Shown: positions 54,811 to 64,000 of the stretch, piece after piece
Numbering within the stretch: position 1 is the stretch's first letter
Layout: the number at the start of each line of letters is the position of its first letter
Origin: Agelaius tricolor
Lineage: Eukaryota > Chordata > Aves > Passeriformes > Icteridae
Assembly: GCA_023055355.1 (NCBI GenBank)
Contig: JALJCS010000050.1
Coordinates: 1,178,001 to 1,242,000 of the forward strand
Direction of reading: 5' to 3'
DNA: 64,000 bases
Program-made: the position numbers and the translations under genes
The notes under the pieces: generated by a model
Told to the model about the DNA's origin: nothing
Seen by the model: the letters and a program-made list of their open reading frames with translations, nothing else
The model's database searches: none

Positions 54811-57287
54811 ATGCCCCCGGCCCGCCCCCGGCCCCGGGCGGGGCTGCCCCGTGCCCGGCCCCGCCCGTCCCGCCGCGGTCTCGCCTCCGCCCGGCTCTGG
54901 CCCTACTGGCGGTGGCGCTGCTGGGCGGGCATCAGTGCCGTGTGCGGGGGCGGCATCGCCGCCCTTTGCCTCCGCCTGGCCCGAGCCCGGCCCCGGCCCC
55001 GAGGCAGGCTCCAGCCCCGAGCCCGGCCCCGGCCCCTCCCGGGGCCCGCGGAGGACACAGGCGGCGCGGCCGCTGCCGCCGCCTCCGCTGCGGCTTCCCC
55101 GGCCCGAGCTCCGCCGCTCGGCAGCGCGGCCGCCGGCCCCGAGCCTCCCGTGCCGCGTTGCGAGGAGCGAAGGCCTGGGCATGGCCGGCCCGGGGCGGCT
55201 GAGGGGCGCTCGGGGGCCCTTGCTGGCCCCGGGCCGAGCGCTGACAGCCGCGTCCCGCCCGCAGGGACGGCGCCCGAGGCCCTGCAGGAGCGCTACCGCC
55301 TGGGTTCGCTGCTGGGGCGCGGAGGATTCGGCAGCGTCTTCGCGGCCACGCGGCTCTCGGACGGCGCCCCGGTGAGCGGCGGGGCCGGCGGCGGGCGCAG
55401 GACGAGGGGACGGAGGAGGAGGAGGAGGAGGAGGATGGGGCTGGGCAGGGCGGGCGGCGAGCTGAGCCCGCTGCTGTCCTTGGCTTGCAGGTGGCCATCA
55501 AGAGGGTGCCACGGAACCGCGTCCGGCACTGGGGCGAGCTGGTGAGTGAGCGGGGCCAGCGGCAGCAGCCGGGGCTGCCGGGCGGGGATGAGCCGAGGCC
55601 CGGCACGGTGGAAGCCACCAGGACGCCTCGAGGGGGAGCGGGCGTGGGCGCAGCGCAGGGCGCAGAGCATCCCGGGCTGGCTCAGGGCTTCCCCAGGCCT
55701 GGCACGGCATCGGCCCCACTGAGGGCATCGTGCTCCTCCCGCAGCCCGACGGCAGCAGGGCCCCTCTGGAGATCGTGCTGCAGGCCAAGGTGTCCACTGG
55801 CTTCCCCGGCGTGGTCCAGCTGCTGGAGTGGCTCGAGCTGCCCAACCACATCGTGATGGTGATGGAGCGGCCAGAGCGGTGTCTGGACCTGCATCGTGTC
55901 ATTCGGGCACGGCGGTTCGTGCCCGAGGAGGTGGCACGGGAGCTGTTCCGCCAGGTGCTGGAGGCCGTGTGGCACTGCACCAGCTGCGGGGTCCTGCACC
56001 GCAACATCAAGCCAGAGAACATCGTGCTTGACCTGGCCACCGGGCAGGCCAAATTGATCGACTTTGGCTGTGGCACCTACCTGCAAGAGACAGCCTACAC
56101 CCACTTTGCAGGTGAGCCCACGTAAGGGTGTACTCCTGGTGCCGGGATCTCATGGCCCAACATCTCCCAGCCCAAGCTGGCTGTGGCAGCGGGGATTCTC
56201 CCTTTTGCTGCCAGTCAGGGGACTGAGTCTTCAGCTGAGTTGCTTTAGAGCGGGGCTGGGTGGGGAGCCATCTTCCAGCCCTGCTGGCAGCCTTTGCCAG
56301 CCACTCTGCCCAGGACTGGGGCTGGGCTGGGGCAGCCAGCCCGACCAAAACCCCCCTGGGTGGGGGTAGCAGAGAGGGGGGCAGAACCTGTGCCCCAGCC
56401 AGTTTGGTGTGCAGGAGAGAGGAAGGGCTTGCACTGCTCCACTCGCCCTGTTTGCCTTGGCTTCCTAATATTTTTGGGGCAATGCAGGCAGGGAGGATAA
56501 GGGCATGTTTTCCCCAGCACAGAGAGGGTTTTTCTTTGCTTGTCATGGTCAGGCTTAGCTGGGGCTTCCTCTGCCCTCTTCTGACACCAGTGGCTTCTTT
56601 TCCAAGCCTTAGTTTGTGCACAAGTCCCAGGTGCTGGCGAGAGGGCAGTGGTCACCCTGTGTGCCACTGATGCAGCCCCCGCAGGCCCAGGGATGCTGGG
56701 GCCAGGCTCTGGGAGCAGCAGCATCCCCCTGCTGAACTCCATCTGTATTCCATAGGAACACCATCCTACAGCCCCCCGGAATGGACCCACTTTGGCTGGT
56801 ACCATGGCGAGGCAGCAACGATCTGGTCCCTGGGCATCCTGCTGCACCAGATGGTCTGCGGGGAGCACCCTTTCAGGAGGGGCCGGAACCTCAGCTGGGG
56901 CCAGCTCCCGCTGCCACAAGGGCTCTCTCAAGGTGGATCCTCTTCTCTGGGCACGGGGGGAATCCCAGTGCTGGGAGCCAGCAGCGGGCTCGTGAGCATC
57001 CCGCTCTGGCAGCTGCTGAGGAGGTGGCACATGTCCTGCTCTCCTCCAAAACAGGGAATTGATGGGAAAGTTTAGGCCCAGCCCTGAGCACATCCAGAAT
57101 GGCCTGGGCATGGCAATAGTGGGGCAAAGCAGACAGGAGCCTTCTCTGGCTGACCGGCACTTTCTGCTTTCTCTGCCCAGAGTGCAAAGATCTGATCAGG
57201 TGGTGTTTATCCGTGAACTCCTTGGAAAGACCCACATTAGAAGACCTGTTCTCTGATCCTTGGGTGCAGGATATTCCTCGGCCATAG
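54811..57287 (+). CDS. PIM1-like: PIM1-like serine/threonine kinase, right-arm copy, HRN in place of HRD
   Basis: Exons 54811-55371, 55491-55541, 55745-56111, 56756-56932 and 57181-57287; all introns are GT-AG, and the joined frame is open for 420 codons to TAG 57285-57287. Start chosen at the first ATG of the open frame. The glycine loop (LGRGGFGSVFAA), VAIK, IDFG and the C-lobe match the left copy. The catalytic loop reads HRNIKPEN: the proton-accepting Asp of HRD is Asn. In this fold that change normally abolishes phosphotransfer, so a pseudokinase is inferred, though ATP and substrate binding may persist. Its KPEN is canonical whereas the left copy has KPGN. The Pro/Arg/Ala-rich N-terminus of about 150 residues is extra relative to PIM1. 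Confidence 0.87.
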
Positions 57288-57562
57288 AAGAAGGGAGAGA
57301 GCCACAGGCACACTTTGATCCAGGGCCCTGGTAAGTTGCAGCTCCACACATGCCTTGGCAATCAGAAGCAAGGGAACCCAGACCTTTTTGTGCTTCCTGT
57401 GTCACTGCACAGGGGTCATGGGATGGGCACACGCAGCCCTTGTGCTGCAGCTGAGCTGCTCTGCCCAGCACTGGTGGCCGCCATCCAAGCTGGTTTTGCT
57501 TGTGCTGGTTCCCTGACAGCTGGGGCCCTGGGCAGAGCCCTGAGAGCCTGGTCTGCCCCCAG
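57288..57562 (+). other. 3' flank of the kinase gene
   Basis: Probable 3' UTR. No canonical AATAAA was seen before the decayed paralog. Confidence 0.4.
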
Positions 57563-57603
57563 GGAAGGAGAAGGAGCCCCTGGAGAAGCTGTACCGGATG
57601 GGG

Positions 57604-57647
<44 letters not shown>

Positions 57648-58750
57648 GACAGCCAGGATGGCACCAAGGATGAGAAGCTCTTCCTCAGCCTGGCCACTGG
57701 AGGCTGAAGGTGATGGACTTTGATTCTGGCACCTTCTTCAAAGCCAGACTCCACAGGGAATTTGCAGGTGAGTCCCCACCCAGGGAAATGCTGCCAGATT
57801 TGGGCATGGCCCAGCCTGGCTGGGAAGCAAAGGTTCCCCCTTTGCTGGGGCAGATGCAACTCATTCTTCAGTCGCTGCCCAGCTGCTTTTGGCAGGGCTG
57901 GGGCATGGGCTGGGCTGGGTACAAATGGGAGTGGGCTCCTGGCCCTGCCAACAGCCCCCAGCAGCCACCGTGGCCTGGGCTGGGGCTGGGGCTGGGGCAG
58001 CCAGCCCGACACAAACAAAGCCCCATGGTGGGAGCAGAGGCGGGACTCCAGAAGCTGTGCAGGGGCTGCTTTGCTCTGCAGGCAAGGAAGGGCTGGGCTG
58101 CTGCACTGCCCTTGTTTGCTTTGGGATGACCGTGATTTTGGGGGGCAGTGCAGGGTGGAAGTGAGAAAGTGTGGGCTTCCCTCACCCATGGCTGGGTTTT
58201 TCCCTACCATGTAGGAGTTGGGCCTTCCTCAAGGCCCTGAGAGAGATAAGAGTTTTTCCTGTTTTTCTTGTTTTCCCTTTTTGTCTCTAATCTCTTTTCA
58301 AGAATGTGTTGTTTGTTTTTCCAGAGGAAGCGTTCCAGGTGGTCCAGTGTGGATGGGGAAGTGCTTGGGAGCAGCTGTGGCGTGGATGGGCGGTGGCCTT
58401 AGAGAAGGCTGAGGCCATGGTTTGGGAGCAGCTTTTCTTGCAGCCGTGGCTGGCGTGAGGTGGGTCCGTGTGTGCTTGGCAGGGTGGGATCAGAGCTTTT
58501 GGGAGATGGCAGCGAGCACAGGAGCATCCTGCTCTGGGCAGCTACTGAGGGCTGGATGTGCCGTGGCTGGCTGCAGGCTGGGCACATGTCCTGCCCTCCT
58601 GCTCTGCTGCCAAAGGCAGCAGGGATGGGCAGCTCTGGGCACAGCTCTGGGCACAGCCAGCATGGCCTGGGCACCGCAGGCCTTGGCACAAGGGCACAGG
58701 AGCCCTCAGCTGACGGGCACTTTCTGCTTTCTCTCCTTGCAGCCGGGCTC
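57563..58750 (+). pseudogene. Decayed PIM1-like kinase paralog, right arm
   Basis: Inverted counterpart of 23500-24851. The exon-like block 57563-57767 has an acceptor, the KEKEPLEKLYRMG start, a CTG run, frame-broken LFLSLATGG and LKVMDFDSG, and a donor. Sequence near 58500-58745 matches the last intron of the intact gene (gcactttctgctttctct before an AG at 58741-58742), followed by unrelated Ala/Leu-rich sequence. Confidence 0.75.
57607..57645. repeat. (CTG)13 triplet repeat
   Basis: Thirteen units, against nineteen in the left arm. Confidence 0.95.
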
Positions 58751-59127
58751 TGTGGCTGCTGAGGCTGCTCTGGGCTCTGCCAGGGCTCTGCTGGGCTCAG
58801 CCCTGGGCCCAGCTGGGCTGGCTCTGCCCTCCCATTGCTCTGACAGCTTTGCATCAGACGAGCCCCTTGCGAGCACAGCGCCTGAGCTTTCTGCTTTGGC
58901 AGCTGAGTGAGACTCTGCTGCAGGCCCAGAGATTGCAGCTGGGGACACACATCCAATTGGCAAGAACCCAAACCCTCCACAGTCCCAGCTGAACGCCTGG
59001 ATCTGCACAGGGTGTTTGTCTGTCCCATTCTTCCTTCTTGATTGGCTGGAATTGTGCAATTGCACTTTCTTCCTCCTCTAGAAGTGCCTGAGTGGGCCAA
59101 AGCTGGCGAGTGGGCCGTGTTCCTGAG

Positions 59128-60610
59128 GCAGTGCAGTCTGGAGCTGATGGATGGAGAATTGCCCTTCTGCACTGCCAAACCAGAGCAAAAAGCCCTAAGT
59201 GGCACTTTGTGTCTCTAAGAAATCCCTGACAGTTTCAAAGGGAATGTGCAGCTCCTTCCCAGGCTGAGAAGGAAGGTCATCTTCTAAAGGATTTGGGCTT
59301 GGACAGAGTTTCCATTCCCAGTCCTGCTTGGAGCGGGAAGGGCACAAAGCAATTTCCTCTTGCTTTGAGCACAATTTCAAATGGCAATGTTGGAAACAAA
59401 GCCCAAAATCTTTTAAAAGGCTGCTGGGGTCAGTAAGATGGATCCATGGCATCAGCACATTTACAATGAAAATAATTGACTTCTCTTTTTGGAAAGATCA
59501 TTTACCTCTTAATGCAAAGTTTCAGAACTTTTTCACTAACACTTGGGTTTTGTTTTCATCTTTCACATTTTATATAGTTTTTTTTCTTTTGCCTTTTTTT
59601 CCTTTAAATAGAAAACATGTCCTACAGAAGGAATGTCCTTTGCTCCTGGTTCCTGTGTGGAGCAGCTCCCTTGCTGCTGGCTGAGCTGCTCAGGCAGAGC
59701 CCGGCAGCTCCTGGCCCTGCAGGGCTGAGGCTTTTCCCCGTTGCTGGGCACAGACTGATGGAGCAGCACTGCTGAACACGGGCACACACAGAGGGCCCAG
59801 CAGCAGCTGCCTTTGGCCAATGAGGCTCCAAGGCCCAACCTCTGAGCAGCCAGGGCTGGAAGAGACTGGCAGCATCTGATCCCTGACTCTGGGCCAGGGC
59901 TGCACAAATGACCCCACAGCAGCAGCAGCTGCAGCAGCAGCAGCAGCAGATGGAGCTGACTTTCAGCACAGCCCCTGGCCCTGTTCCCTCCCGTGTGCAG
60001 CGGTGTCAGAGCAGCCTGAGGCACCTGGGAGCCCCCAGTGCCAGCAGGGACTTGAGATGGCAGCCCTGGGCTCCTGGAGGCTGTGCAAGGAACGCAGCTG
60101 GGCACTCCCTGTCCATGGGGAGCTTCCAGATGGAAAAGGCTGCTGTGCCCAGGCAGCTCCAAGGGCACAGAAAGGAGGCTCTGGAGCACTGGATCTGTGC
60201 CAGTGCCACAGTCCTGGGCAGCAGCCAGCCAGCCCTGGGGGAACAGAGGGCACAGCAAGAGGGACAGAAGCAGGCAAGGGCAGAGACTGGGAAGAGCCAG
60301 GCCCGCGAGCAGGAACAGCTGCTCCATTGCACTCTTGGAGAAAGCTCTTGGCTGCTTCAAAGCGCTGGAAGGCGTGAAGGGCAGAGAGGAGGCCACAGCA
60401 AACAATGCTCCTGTTTGCACAGCCTCCCCTCTGCGTGTCCCAGAAGAAATTGGATGGACTGGATTCGTCTCTCCGAGTGCTCTCGTTCAGCATGAGCAGC
60501 TCAGCACCAGCAGCTGAAGGAGCTGAAGCCTCAGGCCACAGGAGCTGGGCAAGAGGGAACTTCTGGAGCAAAGTAATGCTGCTGAAATAGCCCCAGCTGA
60601 ATGCAGCGGA
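59128..60610. other. No gene recognised
   Basis: AT-richer sequence to 59640, then GC-rich CTG/CAG-rich sequence. The CAG cluster at 59917-59948 is short and interrupted. Overlapping ORFs on both strands up to 285 codons lack domains. Confidence 0.5.
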
Positions 60611-60616
60611 TATCAT

Positions 60617-60720
60617 CATGGAATCACAGAATCCTTTCTGTTGGAAAAGCCCTCTGAGCTCACCCAGTGCAGCCGCTCAGCCAGCAGTGCCAAGCCCAGC
60701 ACTAAAACACGTCCCTGAAG
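60617..60720 (-). mobile_element. CR1 LINE 3' fragment
   Basis: Plus reads atcatggaatcacagaatcctttctgttggaaaagccctc and then a diverged continuation. This is the reverse complement of the familiar avian CR1 3' end. About 100 bp only. Confidence 0.65.
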
Positions 60721-61025
60721 TGCCAAGGCCTGGACAGCAGCCCTGAGTGAGGCCTGGACAGCAGGCCCTGAGCCAAAGGTGGCCTCTGGAGGAACCTTCC
60801 AAGCAAAGGTTATCTTTGTATCTGCTCCCTGCTGAGATATGCATGGTCATTAGCACTGTGATAGATGTAGCCACTCCTTAGTGAAACATGGATGGCCCTT
60901 TGTGTATTTAGAAGCCAGAGAAGGCCATGAAATCTGACATCTGGCCTTGTGTGGGGCTGAAGGATCAAAGTCAGCTGCCTTGGCTCCTCCTTGAGGCCTG
61001 GCCAGGCTTTGGGCGGGAGCCAAGG

Positions 61026-63620
61026 GGAGGATGAAAGCAGATGTTGGCACACTAGCAGTGCTGTCAGTTTGTTCATGCAGCACTGCCAGAGCTGGGCCCT
61101 CTCCCAGCGGGCCTGGAGCCTCAGCTGGGGCTGGAGGCACCTGCAGGAATTGCCAGTGCCCAGGAGTGGCTCTGCAGCCCTTGGCTGTGACAGCTTCCCC
61201 AGCTGCTGTGTGCATCTGGGGGATGGGAAAGGCTGAGGGGAAATGCTGCTGCATCTTTCTTAATCACTGCAGGCAATCTTTGGTGGGGATGATTGGGTGC
61301 ATTGCTGAGCTGCTCCTTTTGTGATTCTTTGCTGCTCTGAACTGCAGGAAATGACACTGATTCCTTCAGCTGGAGTCTGTGTCTTTGGTGCTGACTTTGG
61401 CCACTGGTCAAACCAAACTGGCCCAGTCTGGCCAGATCCCAACCAAATGTCACTTGTTCAATGTCAATGTGAGGAATCAGTGCCATCAGAAATTCCCAGA
61501 TGGGAAGCCCTTCCCTGGAGTTCCCTGGCTCTGGAGTGGGCTGAGGTGGGAGCCCCGTGGGAGCAGTGGGGCAGTCGGGGAAAAGAAGCTGCAGCCCTGG
61601 ATGTCTTCAAATGCATCCAAAAACTGCACATGGAAAAGGAAAAGGACTTATGGGTTTGGGCAGACAAAGATGAATTTGTTAAGAGTCCATTGGAAACAGC
61701 ACCTTCAGAAGGAACAATTATTGTTGGAATGCTCCCACATGGAGCAAGAGCAGAAGGTTTTAATCTTGAGCTCAGCTGCATTTGTACCAGTGAAATATCA
61801 ATATAATAACTAACTATATGTATTTTTTGTATATTAAGACCTTAATATATATATATCTGTATATTTATATATATATTATATATATATGTCTGTATCTATC
61901 TGTCTATATATATATCAATATGTATATCTACATATGAAATAATAATAATGTGAAATAGTGCTGAGAATACTAATTTGGTAGCTTTGGCTGCTCAGGGATG
62001 TAACTCTAAATACCCTACAGAACAGGATTGGCCAGGGCCCTACTGTCAGTGGTCAACTTTGTGAGATTGTATACAATGTAAAAAGGAGGAAGGGATGAAA
62101 TTGGCTATTTTCCCAGGGTTTGCTGATACTGTGATGCAGAGTGCTTTGTCTGTTGCTGTGAAAAATACAGGGATGAAGCCTGCAGGGTTTTTCATGTCCC
62201 AGACTATGCACAAGCTGCAGGATTGGTTGAACGGGTGAAGGGGTTGTTAAAAGAGCAGTTGAAAAAATGAGGAGATGGGAACCTTTGCCCATGGAGAACC
62301 CATCTCCCAGATGTGCTCCATGCCCTGAACAATGGCCCACGGGGGAAATGGAAACCCCCTGGCTGTGCACGGCTGCCCCCAATTTGCAAATCCAACCATG
62401 GGCAGTGAGACTTGGGCTGCCTGGGAAATTGTTCTGGCTGTGATGGCCCCTGGCAGGGCCAGCCCAGAGGCTGCAGGGCTGGGCCTTCATGCATTGGAAT
62501 TAATGAGGATGAATTCAAAGCAAATGAAAGCCATCAATACTGAAACAGGAATTCAGATTCCTCCAGGACACTTTGCTTTGGTAATTGCTCCCTTGGAGCA
62601 TGGCCTTGCAAAGTGTTCATGTCATGGCAAGAGGAATTGATGCAGAATATCCAGGAGAAATTACAGTAATTCTGTTAAACAATAGTGAACAAGATTGGAT
62701 TATTCAACCCCATGACAGGGTAGCACAATTATTGATATTGCAATTTTAGGAACGATTGTGAAAAAAGGAGCTCCAGCTCCAATCACCACCGTTTGTGGAG
62801 ATAAAGGGTTTGGATGCAGCAGTCCTAATAATGGAGCCAGAGTGTGGGTCTGGAGGCCAAATGGCCCTCCCGAGGCAGCTGAAGGAGCAGCTCCTGGGAA
62901 AGACAACTCTGAGTCCTGAAAGCTGGGCAGGAGCAATGGGAATGTGTCCCTGAAGCCAAGGATTGTGTGTGAGAACAAGTAGATCTGACAGGATATTGTT
63001 TTACACATGCTGCTAGACCAAATCTCCCTGTTTGCCCCAAGGGCCCCTTTGGCAAATGCTCTGATCCACGGGGCTCCATGGGAAGGCTGCTGTGACACTG
63101 AGGGACTTGCACAGGAATTGCATCCAGGAGCCTGGGTGCCCCTCAGGGACTGGGACCCGGCCCCTTCCAGCCAGAGGGGAAAGGGCCCCCCAAGCCTTGT
63201 TAGCCCCAGACAACATGGTAAAGCTGAACAGCAAAGGGCCTGGGGGCATTATTCTGGAATTAAAAAGGTGCCAGCTCCATGGACAACAGAATTCTTGTTC
63301 CTAACTCCAAGGAGATTGAGAAAAAAGAATGAAGAACGGTGTCACTAAAGTACTACTGATGTGTGTAAGGTGTACCTTGATAGTCAGCCAGAATCTTTGT
63401 CTGCCACAAACACCTCTAGTGTTTGACCAAGGGGTTAGTCATCAAAATGTAATGATGAGTTCTGATGGATTGCTGAGCTTATCCTTTTGTAATTCTTTGC
63501 TAATGCTGATGTGCTTTGCTGAGCTTATCCTTTTGTAATGCTTTGCAGCTGTGCATGATATAAATGCCACAATTCCTTCAGTTGGTGTCTGTGTCTTTGG
63601 TAGTGACCCTGCCCACTGGT
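61026..63620 (+). mobile_element. Decayed ERVL-like provirus, right copy
   Basis: Same LTR-end pair, integrase helix (about 62197-62269) and dUTPase traces (about 62552-62757) as the left copy. The lesions appear shared, so decay preceded duplication. Confidence 0.6.
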
Positions 63621-64000
63621 GAAACAGGGCCCCCTCTTGCCTAAGTGTTAGCTGGGAAGGCAAAAAGCCTCCCTCCAAAATTGCCCCCTTGCTCCTTGTT
63701 CCCCCCCTTCATAGCCTGAGCATGATGTGCTCTGGTCTGGGCTGTGCCCGGGGTCAGTTGGGGTCACCTGTCCTGGCTGTGTCCCCTGCCAAGCTCCCCC
63801 GCAGCCCCAGCCCCTCCCCAGCGTGGCTGGACGAGGGGCAGGACAGGCCTTGGCTGTGCTGCAGCTCAGCAAGAACAAAACCATCTCTGCGTGCTCAGCG
63901 CTGTGCTCAGCACCCGGCCCAGCAGTGTCTCAGTGCCAGGGGCTGTGCCCTCAGTGCCTGCCAGGGCTTTCCATGGCAACTGCCAGGCCAGGTGCCCCAG
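61026..64000 (+). repeat. Right copy of the 61-kb-spaced direct repeat
   Basis: Collinear with 1-2975 and cut by the window end. Confidence 0.93.

Larger units (their letters stand above)
52460..59127. repeat. Inverted repeat B, right arm
   Basis: Reverse complement of about 23270-29930. The outer end (59127) joins sequence unrelated to what adjoins the left arm. Confidence 0.93.

Noticed and set aside
59917..59948. Second CAG triplet expansion
   Set aside because: Short and interrupted, with no counterpart in another copy.
1..64000. tRNA, rRNA or snRNA genes
   Set aside because: No cloverleaf with A and B boxes or other RNA signature was noticed by eye; a tRNAscan/Infernal run would be decisive.

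Overview
The window looks like songbird (passerine) DNA. It holds a PIM1-like kinase gene family with GT-AG introns and CpG-rich first exons, avian endogenous retroviruses (ERVs) with alpharetrovirus-type Env transmembrane subunits, a short CR1 LINE tail, and many GC-rich minisatellites. Nothing is bacterial. About 85-90% of the window is repeat or retrovirus. It reads as an ampliconic, duplication-rich host region.

Large-scale layout. (1) Bases 1-2975 recur in direct orientation at 61026-64000 (offset about 61,025), so the window spans about one period of a large direct duplication. (2) Inverted repeat A (14993-21100 versus 41663-47338) carries the 5' end of an ERVL-like provirus, two minisatellites and a gammaretrovirus-like LTR. 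(3) Inverted repeat B (about 23270-29930 versus 52460-59127) carries a PIM1-like kinase gene, a decayed neighbouring kinase copy, a minisatellite and a solo LTR. The order is A, B, A-inverted, B-inverted, so the arms interleave rather than nest. (4) A short inverted copy of 2480-3130 sits at 22590-23270.

Region by region. 1-2600: decayed ERVL-like element with integrase and dUTPase traces. 2600-6882: GC-rich and minisatellite DNA, no gene recognised. 6883-14992 (-): nearly complete betaretrovirus-like provirus with 412-bp LTRs, gag, dUTPase-protease, pol, an uninterrupted 243-codon ORF of unknown function, and env. 14993-21100: arm A. 21100-23270: LTR fragments. 23270-29930 (-): kinase arm B. 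29930-30750: minisatellite with an exact 269-bp duplication. 30808-35017: a second env-bearing provirus lacking its integrase core. 36829-38384: a small multi-exon gene for a short secreted peptide, apparently the only single-copy host gene here. 38400-41570: LTR-like and minisatellite debris. 41571-47338: inverted arm A, running into the most complete ERVL-like provirus (45387-52292). 52460-59127 (+): inverted arm B with the second kinase gene. 59128-61025: no gene, one CR1 tail.

The most informative biology is the kinase pair. The two copies point away from each other and carry different defects. The 25.1-27.6 kb copy keeps the HRD catalytic motif but has lost the AG acceptor of its last intron. 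The 54.8-57.3 kb copy keeps all splice sites but has HRN in place of HRD. Assembly error (collapsed or duplicated haplotigs) could mimic several of the structural features and should be excluded first.
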